This document shows positions 1 to 5,880 of a DNA stretch of 5,880 bases, in pieces. The DNA lies in NCBI GenBank assembly GCA_946479015.1, contig CAMLEQ010000255.1:1-5880 (forward strand), given 5' to 3'. The position numbers and the translations under genes were made by a program. Positions within the stretch are counted from its first letter, which is position 1; every line of letters starts with the position of its first letter. Source of the stretch: an uncultured Gemmatimonadota bacterium (GTDB lineage Bacteria > Gemmatimonadota > Gemmatimonadetes > Gemmatimonadales > Gemmatimonadaceae). Under the pieces are notes generated by a model. That model made no database searches. It was not told where the DNA came from and saw nothing but the letters and a program-made list of their open reading frames with translations.

Positions 1-396
1 GGGTTCGCCGATGTGGACTACCCCATGTTCCGCCTCGCCGACGCGTACCTCATGTACGCCGAGGCGGTGCTGCGCGGCGGCGGCGGCGACCTGTCGACGG
101 CGCTGGGCTACGTCAACCAGCTCCGCGAGCGGGCGTACGGCGATGCGAGCGGAGACATCACGGCCTCCCAGCTCACGCTCGACTTCATCCTCGACGAGCG
201 GGCGCGGGAGCTGCTCTGGGAGGGGCACCGCCGCACCGACCTGATCCGGTTCGACCGGTTCACGAAGAATGGCGTGTGGGCCTGGAAGGGGAACGTCGAG
301 GCGGGGGCGGAGACGCAGGAGTTCCGGAACCTCTACCCACTCCCCGCGTCTGAGCTGGTGGCGAACCCGAACCTGACGCAGAACCCCGGCTACTGA
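1..396 (+). CDS. RagB/SusD family nutrient-uptake outer membrane lipoprotein (C-terminal part)
   Basis: This is the last 131 codons of a SusD-like protein; the start lies upstream of the window. SusD proteins are outer-membrane lipoproteins that sit as a lid on a SusC-type TonB-dependent transporter and capture oligosaccharides or other nutrients. The visible part carries typical C-terminal signatures. A TPR-like helix reads FRLADAYLMYAEA. A later helix reads ILDERARELLWEGHRRTDLIRF, split here as ILDERARELLWEG and HRRTDLIRF. The end is YPLPASELVANPNL followed by TQNPGY and the stop TGA at 394-396. These closing motifs are close to the family consensus, so the gene ends naturally. A susC gene would be expected just upstream. 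The ligand cannot be told from this fragment. The nearby PTS and glycosidase genes make a glucan or glucose-containing oligosaccharide plausible, but that is inference. Confidence 0.93.
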   Translation, partial: GFADVDYPMFRLADAYLMYAEAVLRGGGGDLSTALGYVNQLRERAYGDASGDITASQLTLDFILDERARELLWEGHRRTDLIRFDRFTKNGVWAWKGNVEAGAETQEFRNLYPLPASELVANPNLTQNPGY

Positions 397-399
397 GCG

Positions 400-440
400 C
401 CGCCAACCGGCAGCGGGCTCAGCCCGCTGCCGGTTGGCGG
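400..440 (+). terminator. Perfect 20-bp inverted repeat, probable terminator of the susD-like gene
   Basis: The arms at 400-419 and 421-440 are exact reverse complements around a single central base at 420. In RNA this would fold into a long GC-rich hairpin with a loop of about 3-5 nt. It begins 4 nt after the susD stop codon, which is the usual place for a terminator. There is no T-tract after it (the next bases are GCACGTGCTG), so it is not a classic intrinsic terminator. It may act as a U-less terminator, an mRNA 3'-end stabiliser or a Rho-associated structure. The symmetry means it would work equally on either strand, but no convergent gene is present here. Confidence 0.7.
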
Positions 441-463
441 GCACGTGCTGCCGTCGTCATTAT
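434..463 (+). promoter_or_regulatory. Weak candidate promoter for the PTS operon
   Basis: TTGGCG (434-439) and CATTAT (458-463) each match 4 of 6 bases of the sigma70 -35 and -10 consensus and are 18 nt apart. CATTAT lies in the most AT-rich patch of the gap between susD and the PTS genes. Transcription would start near 470, consistent with translation from ATG 522. The -35 box lies inside the inverted repeat, and the spacer holds the 8-bp palindrome GCACGTGC (441-448). Promoter consensus in this phylum is not well fixed, so this is only a candidate. Confidence 0.2.
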
Positions 464-521
464 CGTGCACTGCCCCGCCGTCGCACCATCGCGGCGGCGG
501 GGACCGCGCTCACACCACGCC

Positions 522-3134
522 ATGACATTGTTTCCCCCGCACCCACCGCCCCCGCGGCCCGCGGGTGATCGCCCGCCAGGCACGCGTTCCGGAGCGGCCG
601 CATCCGATCCAGCGTCGCTGACGCTCCTCGCGCCCGTTTCGGGTGTGATCGTGCCGCTCGACCGCGTGCCCGACGAAGCGTTCGCGCAGCGGCTGGCGGG
701 CGACGGCATCGCGATCGATCCGCTGAGCGATCGCGTGCTCGCGCCATGTGATGCGCGCGTCCTCCAGGTGCACCGCGCCAACCACGCGGTCACGCTCGCC
801 GCGCGCGGCCTCGAGATCATCATCCACGTCGGACTCGACACGGTGATGCTGAAGGGCGAGGGGTTCACCCCTCTCGTGAAAGCCGGCGACGAGGTGCGCA
901 CCGGAGACCCGCTGCTCGCCTTCGACGCCGACCTCGTGGCCCGGCGCGCGCGCAGCCTGCTCACGGAGATCGTCGTGGCGAACGTGGAGCGCGTCGCCGC
1001 CATCGAACCGGCCGCTGGCCCGGTGACCGCCGCGCGCGATGTGCTGATGCGGATACGTCTCGTCGACGCACCGGCGGCAGAAACGGCGTCCGCGCCCCCG
1101 CGGGAGGAGTCGATCGCCTCCGCTCCGATCATCGTGAAGTGCTCGGCCGGGCTGCACGCGCGACCGGCCGCGACGCTGGCGGCCGCGGCCCGCCGGTTCA
1201 CCGCCGACGTACGGCTGGTGAAGAACGGACACGAGGCGAACGCGCGGAGCGTCGTGTCCACCATGGCACTCGAGGTCGCGGCGGGCGATGCGGTCACGGT
1301 GGTGGCGCGGGGGGACGACGCCTCCGATGCCGTCGCAACGCTCGCCGAACTGCTCGCGACGGATCTCGATGCCGGATACGCGCCCGCGCCTCAGCCGTCG
1401 CCGCCCTCGGCCGCGCGTCCGGAGACGCTCGCACGACCAACCACGGAAGGTGTGCTGCAGGGCGTGCCCGCGTCGCCGGGCATCGCCATCGGGAACGCGT
1501 TCCAGCTCCGCGACGACGACCTGGTCCCGGAAGAGCGGGCCGCGGACCCGAACCGCGAGCGGCGCGCGCTCGATGCCGCCATCGCCGCCGCGTGCCGGCA
1601 GCTCGACGCGCTGCGCGAGCGGCTCGAGCGCGAGGGGCGCGCGGGGGAGGGGGCGATCTTCGCGGCGCACCGGGAGCTGCTCGAGGATCCCGCGCTGGTG
1701 GACGCCGCCGACGCCGGCATCCGTGCCGGCGCGTCGGCAGCCCACGCGTGGCGGCAGGCGTACTGCGCGCAGGTCGATCGCCTGCGCTCGCTCGACAATC
1801 CCCTCCTCGCCGCGCGCGGCGCGGACCTGCGCGACGTGGGGCGCCGGGTGCTGCACCTGCTCGTGGGGGGCGACGGCGCGCCGCGCGAGGTGCCCCCTGA
1901 TTCGATCGTCATCGCCGAGGAGCTGGCGCCATCGGACATCGCCTCGCTCGACCGCGCGCGTGTCGTCGGCGTGTGCACGACGATGGGGAGCGCCACCTCG
2001 CACGCCGCGATCCTCGCGCGCGGGTTGGGGATCCCAGCGGTGGCGGGGATGGATCCACGCGCGCTCGCGCTCCCCACGGGGACGCGCGTGGTGCTCGACG
2101 GCGACGCCGGCCTGCTCGACACGGCGCCGGACGCCGAGCGAATGGCGCGGATCGCGGAGCGGCAGGCGGCGGACGCGCGCCGGCGCGCGAGCGAGCTCGC
2201 AGCCGCGGCATCGCCGGCGATCACACGCGACGGGCATCGCGTGGAGGTGGTCGCGAACATCGGCGACGTGGACGGCGCGCACCGCGTTCCCGAGGTGGGT
2301 GGTGAGGGGGTGGGGCTGCTGCGCAGCGAGTTCCTCTTCCTGCACCGCCACGCCGCGCCCGATGAGGACGAGCAGACACGGAGCTACGAGGCGGTGGCGC
2401 GCGCGCTCGGCCCGGAGCGGATCCTCGTCATCCGCACGCTCGATGTGGGCGGGGACAAGGCGCTGCCGTATCTCGCCGTGGCCGACGAGGCGAACCCGTT
2501 CCTCGGCGAGCGCGGCGTCCGCCTGACGCTGAATCATCCCGCGCTCTTCCGCGCGCAGATCCGCGCGATCCTGCGCGCGTCCGTGAGTGGCCGGGTGGCC
2601 ATGATGTTCCCGATGATCGCCACGCTCGCCGAGTGGCGCGCGGCGCGCGAGATGGTGGAGCGCGAGCGCGCCGAGCTCGGGGTCCCTGCGGTGCCCGTAG
2701 GGATCATGGTGGAGACCGCGGCGGCTGCGCTCATGGCGGAGCGGTTCGCGCGGGAGGCGGACTTCTTCTCCATCGGCACGAACGACCTGACGCAGTACAC
2801 GCTGGCGATGGATCGCTCGAACCCGCGCCTCGCGCCGCAGCTGGACGCGTTGCACCCGGCGGTGCTCCGCCTCATCGAGCGTACCGTCGACGGCGCGCAC
2901 GCGCACGGGCGCTGGGTGGGCGTGTGCGGGGCGGCGGCTGGAGACATCGCGGCCGTGCCGGTGCTCGTGGGGCTCGGCGTGGATGAGTTGAGCGCGGACG
3001 TGCCGCTCGTGCCCGCGGTGAAGGCACGGGTGCGGACGCTGTCGCTCGAAGCCTGTCGCGCCACCGCCCGGGAGGCGCTCGATGCGTCCGACGGCGCGGC
3101 GGTGCGCGAGATCGTGAGGAGACGTCATGGCTGA
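522..3134 (+). CDS. ptsP: Fused PTS phosphocarrier: EIIA(Glc)-HPr-Enzyme I (phosphoenolpyruvate-protein phosphotransferase)
   Basis: This cytoplasmic fusion carries phosphate from PEP through EI and HPr to EIIA, and so energises the permease encoded next. Numbering is from ATG 522 (870 aa). EIIA(Glc) spans about 34-180, with the phosphorylated His102 in IIHVGLDTV and the helper His88 in ANHAV. HPr spans about 200-282, with His212 in AGLHARPAA and a serine (Ser243) at the HPr Ser46 position. EI spans about 310-866, with His494 in [14 protein letters not shown]-site arginines in GLLRSEFLF and [39 protein letters not shown], and the catalytic Cys802 in GVCGAAAGD. The length is close to the sum of the three separate E. 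coli proteins, so all domains look complete and active. Pseudomonas NagF has the same architecture; ptsP is the name annotation pipelines usually give this EI family. The N-terminus before EIIA is proline-rich and poorly conserved-looking. An in-frame GTG at 465 would add 19 residues; ATG 522 is preferred, though neither has a clear Shine-Dalgarno site. The gene overlaps the next one by 8 nt. Confidence 0.95.
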   Translation: MTLFPPHPPPPRPAGDRPPGTRSGAAASDPASLTLLAPVSGVIVPLDRVPDEAFAQRLAGDGIAIDPLSDRVLAPCDARVLQVHRANHAVTLAARGLEIIIHVGLDTVMLKGEGFTPLVKAGDEVRTGDPLLAFDADLVARRARSLLTEIVVANVERVAAIEPAAGPVTAARDVLMRIRLVDAPAAETASAPPREESIASAPIIVKCSAGLHARPAATLAAAARRFTADVRLVKNGHEANARSVVSTMALEVAAGDAVTVVARGDDASDAVATLAELLATDLDAGYAPAPQPSPPSAARPETLARPTTEGVLQGVPASPGIAIGNAFQLRDDDLVPEERAADPNRERRALDAAIAAACRQLDALRERLEREGRAGEGAIFAAHRELLEDPALVDAADAGIRAGASAAHAWRQAYCAQVDRLRSLDNPLLAARGADLRDVGRRVLHLLVGGDGAPREVPPDSIVIAEELAPSDIASLDRARVVGVCTTMGSATSHAAILARGLGIPAVAGMDPRALALPTGTRVVLDGDAGLLDTAPDAERMARIAERQAADARRRASELAAAASPAITRDGHRVEVVANIGDVDGAHRVPEVGGEGVGLLRSEFLFLHRHAAPDEDEQTRSYEAVARALGPERILVIRTLDVGGDKALPYLAVADEANPFLGERGVRLTLNHPALFRAQIRAILRASVSGRVAMMFPMIATLAEWRAAREMVERERAELGVPAVPVGIMVETAAAALMAERFAREADFFSIGTNDLTQYTLAMDRSNPRLAPQLDALHPAVLRLIERTVDGAHAHGRWVGVCGAAAGDIAAVPVLVGLGVDELSADVPLVPAVKARVRTLSLEACRATAREALDASDGAAVREIVRRRHG
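3116..3121 (+). promoter_or_regulatory. Ribosome binding site for ptsG inside the end of the fused PTS gene
   Basis: GAGGAG lies 5 nt before ATG 3127 and is a near-perfect Shine-Dalgarno sequence. It sits within the last codons of the upstream gene, whose stop TGA is at 3132-3134. This fixes the ptsG start and points to translational coupling of the two PTS genes. Confidence 0.85.
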
Positions 3135-4947
3135 AGCGGCGACCATCGGGGCGACGCCCCGCCAGAGCTGGAGTGCCCGGAGCCTGGGCCGTGCCGCCTT
3201 CGGGTGGCTACAGAAGATCGGAAAGGCGCTGATGCTCCCCGTCTCCGTGCTTCCGGCGGCGGGGCTCCTGCTCGGCATCGGGAGCGCCAAGTTCGCCTGG
3301 CTCCCCGCCGTCGTCTCGAACGTGATGGCGCAGGCGGGGGGCGCCATCTTCAGCAACCTGGCGCTCATCTTCGCGATCGGCGTCGCGCTCGGCCTCACGA
3401 ACAACGACGGCGTCGCGGCGCTCGCGTCGGTGGTGGGGTACGCGGTGCTGCTGGCGACGATGGGTGTGATGGCGCCGCTGCTGCACTACGACGCGAAGCC
3501 GATCATGGGGATCCCGTCGATCGAGACGGGGGTGTTCGGCGGGATCCTGATCGGCGCGGTCGCGGCGATCCTGTTCAATCGCTTCTTCCGGGTGAAGCTG
3601 CCGCCGTATCTCGGCTTCTTCTCCGGGAAGCGATCGGTGCCGATCCTGACGGCGTTCGCGGCGGTGCTCGCGGGGGTCGTACTGAGCATCGTGTGGCCGC
3701 CGATCGGAAAGCAGATCGACGTCTTCTCGCACTGGGCGGCGAGCGGGAGCCCGGCGATCGCGTTCGCCATCTACGGCGTGGTGGAGCGCTCGCTCATCCC
3801 GTTCGGGCTCCATCACATCTGGAACGTCCCCTTCTTCTTCGAGGTGGGGAAGTACGTGGACCCGGCCACGGGGCAGGTGATCCGCGGGGAGATCTACCGC
3901 TTCACCGCCGGCGATCCGACCGCCGGCAACCTGGCGGGGGGCTACCTGTTCAAGATGTGGGGACTTCCGGCGGCCGCGCTGGCGATCTGGCGCACGGCGA
4001 AGCCCGAGCAGCGGAAGCGGGTGGGCGGCCTCATGATCTCCGCGGCGCTCACGTCGTTCCTCACGGGGATCACGGAGCCGATCGAGTTCTCCTTCCTGTT
4101 CGTGGCGCCGCTGCTCTACGCGATCCACGCGCTGCTGGCCGGCGCGGCGTACTTCGTGGCGATCGAGCTGGGGATCCACCACAGCACGACGTTCTCGCAC
4201 GGGCTGATCGACTACATCGTGCTCTACCCGCACTCGCGGCGTGGATGGTGGCTGCTCTGGCTCGGGCCGCTCTGGGCGGTGATGTACTACTTCATCTTCA
4301 AGACGATCATCATCCGGCGGAACCTGAAGACGCCGGGGCGCGAGACCGACGATACGGTGCCCGGCGCCGCGGGCGCGGGCGCGGCGGAGGGCGATGGCAT
4401 GGCGGCGCGCCTGGTCGCCGCGTTCGGCGGAGCGGACAACATTCGCAGCCTGGATGCGTGCATCACCCGGCTGCGCGTGGAGCTCGCCGACGTGACGCGC
4501 GCGAACGCGGACGCGCTGCGCGCACTCGGCGCCACGGGCGTGGTGAAGGTGGGGGGCGGCGTGCAGGCGATCTTCGGGACGCGGTCGGAGAACCTGAAGA
4601 CGGACATGGAGGAATACATGCGCTCGGCGGGCGGCGATGGCGTGGGCGCGAGCGCGCCCGCCGCCGCACCCCGGGCGCCGAGCCGGATCGTCGCGACCCC
4701 GGCGCAGCGCGAGCGCGCGGCGCGGATCGCCGCGGGGCTGGGGGGCGAGCGGAACATCGTGCGCGTGGAGCCGGTCGCGCTCACGCGACTGCGGGCGGAG
4801 GTGCGCGACCCGAAGGCGATCGACGAAGGCGTGCTCGCGGCAGCGGGCGCCTCGGGGGTGTGGCGCGTGTCGGACGACGTCGTGCACGTCATCGTGGGAG
4901 AGGACGCCGCGGGGTACGCCGCGGCGCTCGCCGGGGACGCGCATTGA
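3127..4947 (+). CDS. ptsG: PTS glucose-type permease, EIIC-EIIB with an extra degenerate EIIB domain
   Basis: This inner-membrane permease imports its sugar, probably glucose, and phosphorylates it during transport. The membrane EIIC domain spans about 22-398 and resembles E. coli PtsG along its whole length: [51 protein letters not shown] (His229/His230), [17 protein letters not shown] and [11 protein letters not shown]. The linker LKTPGRE (400-406) is the same as in PtsG. EIIB follows at about 424-500, with phospho-cysteine Cys445 in [10 protein letters not shown]. There is no EIIA domain; the fused protein upstream supplies it. At 606 aa it is about 130 residues longer than E. coli PtsG. 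The extra length is a 20-residue N-terminal tail, an Ala/Pro-rich linker (about 501-523) and a second EIIB-like domain (about 524-603) that lacks cysteine. Motifs such as NNDG and the FSHG loop favour glucose over N-acetylglucosamine, but specificity is inferred from similarity. The start is set by the strong Shine-Dalgarno site at 3116-3121. The stop overlaps the start of the next gene. Confidence 0.95.
   Translation: MAEAATIGATPRQSWSARSLGRAAFGWLQKIGKALMLPVSVLPAAGLLLGIGSAKFAWLPAVVSNVMAQAGGAIFSNLALIFAIGVALGLTNNDGVAALASVVGYAVLLATMGVMAPLLHYDAKPIMGIPSIETGVFGGILIGAVAAILFNRFFRVKLPPYLGFFSGKRSVPILTAFAAVLAGVVLSIVWPPIGKQIDVFSHWAASGSPAIAFAIYGVVERSLIPFGLHHIWNVPFFFEVGKYVDPATGQVIRGEIYRFTAGDPTAGNLAGGYLFKMWGLPAAALAIWRTAKPEQRKRVGGLMISAALTSFLTGITEPIEFSFLFVAPLLYAIHALLAGAAYFVAIELGIHHSTTFSHGLIDYIVLYPHSRRGWWLLWLGPLWAVMYYFIFKTIIIRRNLKTPGRETDDTVPGAAGAGAAEGDGMAARLVAAFGGADNIRSLDACITRLRVELADVTRANADALRALGATGVVKVGGGVQAIFGTRSENLKTDMEEYMRSAGGDGVGASAPAAAPRAPSRIVATPAQRERAARIAAGLGGERNIVRVEPVALTRLRAEVRDPKAIDEGVLAAAGASGVWRVSDDVVHVIVGEDAAGYAAALAGDAH
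4696..4935 (+). other. Degenerate second EIIB domain at the C-terminus of the PtsG-like permease
   Basis: Residues about 524-603 of the permease repeat the fold of the active EIIB domain before it. [10 protein letters not shown] matches [19 protein letters not shown] matches CITRLRVEL, and [11 protein letters not shown] matches [11 protein letters not shown]. The phosphorylated cysteine (Cys445, codon 4459-4461) aligns with alanine Ala551 (codon GCG at 4777-4779), and the domain contains no cysteine. It therefore cannot carry phosphate by the EIIB mechanism. The two copies have diverged considerably, so the duplication is old. The domain has kept an open frame and its core motifs, which suggests a structural or regulatory role. 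That role is unknown. Confidence 0.8.
4933..4937 (+). promoter_or_regulatory. Probable ribosome binding site deciding the TTG start of the glycosidase gene
   Basis: GGGGA lies 6 nt before TTG 4944, inside the last codons of ptsG. No ATG is available near the start of the downstream reading frame. The next in-frame alternative, GTG 4980, would destroy the signal peptide. TTG shares bases with the ptsG stop (TTGA, 4944-4947), a TTG version of the common ATGA coupling junction. Confidence 0.5.
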
Positions 4948-5880
4948 AGGCGCGGGCATCGATCGCGGTCGCGCTGGTCGTGTGCGCGCCCGCGACGCTG
5001 GCCGCGCAGCGTGGCGCGCGGCGGGGACGATCCGGGAGCGCGTTCGTGGTCACCGACAGCTCCGTGCGGCAGGGCAGGTTCGAGGCGGTGGCGCTCTCGC
5101 GCGACACGATCGTCTCCAGCTATCCACGCGCGGCGCGCGAGGTTCGCTTCCGCTTCAGCATCAACGGATTGGAGAACGAGTTCCCGTCCGGCACCGAGCA
5201 CACCATCTATCTCCGCCCCCGCGACGGACGGCTCGTCACCCCGCTCTATCGCTTCGGCGTGGAGGGGGACCCGCCCCCTCCCACGCCCGAGGAATCGGCG
5301 AGCAGCGAGGAGGGAACGGCGCGGGTGACGTTCCGGGTGGACCTGCGGCACGTGCTGCGGAGCCTCGATGAGAAGGGGTACTACGATCCCCCGCTCGGCG
5401 CGCGCATCGATCGGGGTGCGCTGCAGCACGTGTACGTGCTCGGCGAGCCGGCGCCGCTCTCGTGGGACTACGGCACGCTGCATCCTGGCTCGGAGAGCGA
5501 GCTGTTCGACCGCGACGGCGACGGCATCTACGAGGGAACGGTGCCGATCGCCACCGAGTACGCGCGTCCACGCACCACGGACGGACGCGCCATCTGGGCG
5601 CGGACGGCCGATCTCTCCGGGTTCCCCGCGCTGTCGTCATCGCAGCGGCTGCAGGACGCCGTCTACCGCCTCTCGCTCGAGGAGCTGCACCTGCTCGTGC
5701 GCGATGATGGAGCGCTCTCCGCCGGAGCCAAGTGGCCCGGAGTGTGGACGCGCGACATCTCGCTGAGCAGCATCCTGTCGCTCGCCATCGTCGCCCCCGA
5801 TGCGGTGCGCCGGAGCCTCCTCGCGAAGGTGGACTCCACGGGGCGGATCATCCAGGACACCGGCACGGGGGGCTCGTGGC
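4944..5880 (+). CDS. Exported protein with probable (alpha/alpha)6 glycoside hydrolase domain, glycogen-debranching type (5' part)
   Basis: This is an open frame of 312 codons from TTG 4944 that runs off the window end. Residues 1 to about 22 form a signal peptide: basic start (LKAR), hydrophobic core ([12 protein letters not shown]), and a likely cut after TLAA. The product should therefore be periplasmic or outside the cell. Residues about 26-235 look beta-rich, with VTFRVDL, a PLSWDYG stretch and an acidic calcium-type motif DRDGDGIYE (189-197), which suggests an N-terminal beta-sandwich or sugar-binding module. From about 243 the sequence changes to [13 protein letters not shown], then [18 protein letters not shown] (264-281) and [13 protein letters not shown] at the end. 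The WTRD helix and QDTGTGG stretch resemble the first helices of secreted (alpha/alpha)6 glycosidases annotated as glycogen debranching or GH63-like. The catalytic acids would lie mostly beyond the window, so activity and substrate are unproven. It overlaps ptsG by 4 nt, so it is probably made together with glucose uptake and may feed it. Confidence 0.75.
   Translation, partial: MKARASIAVALVVCAPATLAAQRGARRGRSGSAFVVTDSSVRQGRFEAVALSRDTIVSSYPRAAREVRFRFSINGLENEFPSGTEHTIYLRPRDGRLVTPLYRFGVEGDPPPPTPEESASSEEGTARVTFRVDLRHVLRSLDEKGYYDPPLGARIDRGALQHVYVLGEPAPLSWDYGTLHPGSESELFDRDGDGIYEGTVPIATEYARPRTTDGRAIWARTADLSGFPALSSSQRLQDAVYRLSLEELHLLVRDDGALSAGAKWPGVWTRDISLSSILSLAIVAPDAVRRSLLAKVDSTGRIIQDTGTGGSW

Noticed and set aside
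465..521. GTG 465 as the start of the fused PTS protein
   Set aside because: The 19 added residues are Arg/His-rich without family similarity and GTG is less likely than ATG 522. It is kept only as an alternative.
1288..2526. A 412-codon + strand open frame in another phase within the EI region
   Set aside because: Its Arg/Ser-rich translation has no motifs. The phase encoding EI contains all the catalytic signatures.
510..3404. A 964-codon open frame on the - strand opposite the fused PTS gene
   Set aside because: It is a GC-rich shadow frame. It is full of Arg, His and Ala with no recognisable domain, while the + strand carries complete EIIA, HPr and EI motifs.
3127..4947. N-acetylglucosamine-specific permease (NagE) assignment, suggested by the NagF-like fusion upstream
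   Set aside because: The EIIC motifs [14 protein letters not shown] and [11 protein letters not shown] match PtsG better than NagE, where the corresponding stretches differ. Specificity remains inferred.
3208..4959. A 583-codon open frame on the - strand opposite ptsG
   Set aside because: It has shadow composition (Arg/His/Glu/Asp-rich, no family motifs) and lies wholly opposite a well-supported permease gene.
4944..5010. Lipoprotein signal on the glycosidase (Cys14 in LVVC)
   Set aside because: The residue before the cysteine is valine rather than Gly, Ala or Ser, and the cysteine falls within the hydrophobic core. A type I signal with a cut after TLAA fits better.
4287..5483. A 398-codon open frame on the - strand across the ptsG/glycosidase junction
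   Set aside because: It is opposite two coupled + strand genes and has low-complexity Arg/Ala/Pro composition with no domain.

Overview
The window is very GC-rich and densely coded on the + strand. It pairs the C-terminus of a SusD/RagB nutrient-binding lipoprotein with a complete sugar phosphotransferase system (PTS). SusD proteins belong to Bacteroidota and relatives such as Gemmatimonadota and Rhodothermota. The base composition best fits a Gemmatimonadota-type bacterium, with a high-GC Rhodothermota as the alternative. This placement is inference; the window has no rRNA or marker gene.

Layout: (1) 1-396 is the 3' end of a susD-like gene. (2) 397-521 is a short intergenic region holding a perfect 20-bp inverted repeat, probably a terminator, and at best a weak promoter candidate. 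(3) 522-3134 encodes a fused PTS phosphocarrier in the order EIIA(Glc)-HPr-EI. (4) 3127-4947 encodes a PtsG-like glucose permease with EIIC, an active EIIB and an extra C-terminal EIIB-like domain lacking the phosphorylatable cysteine. (5) 4944 to the window end is the 5' part of a gene starting with TTG. It encodes an exported protein with a beta-rich N-terminal region followed by the start of what looks like an (alpha/alpha)6 glycoside hydrolase of the glycogen-debranching type.

Genes 3, 4 and 5 overlap by 8 and 4 nt and so form a translationally coupled operon. Together the two PTS genes supply the whole relay from phosphoenolpyruvate to sugar: PEP, EI, HPr, EIIA, EIIB, then glucose. A plausible scheme, partly inferred, is that SusC/SusD brings oligosaccharides across the outer membrane, the exported glycosidase releases glucose in the periplasm, and PtsG imports and phosphorylates it. 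The susD gene is separated from this operon by the inverted repeat, so its functional link rests on proximity alone.

The most unusual points are the cysteine-less second EIIB domain, the coupling of an exported glycosidase to a PTS operon, and a self-contained fused PTS beside a SusD gene. No RNA genes, mobile elements, CRISPR arrays or attachment sites were seen.
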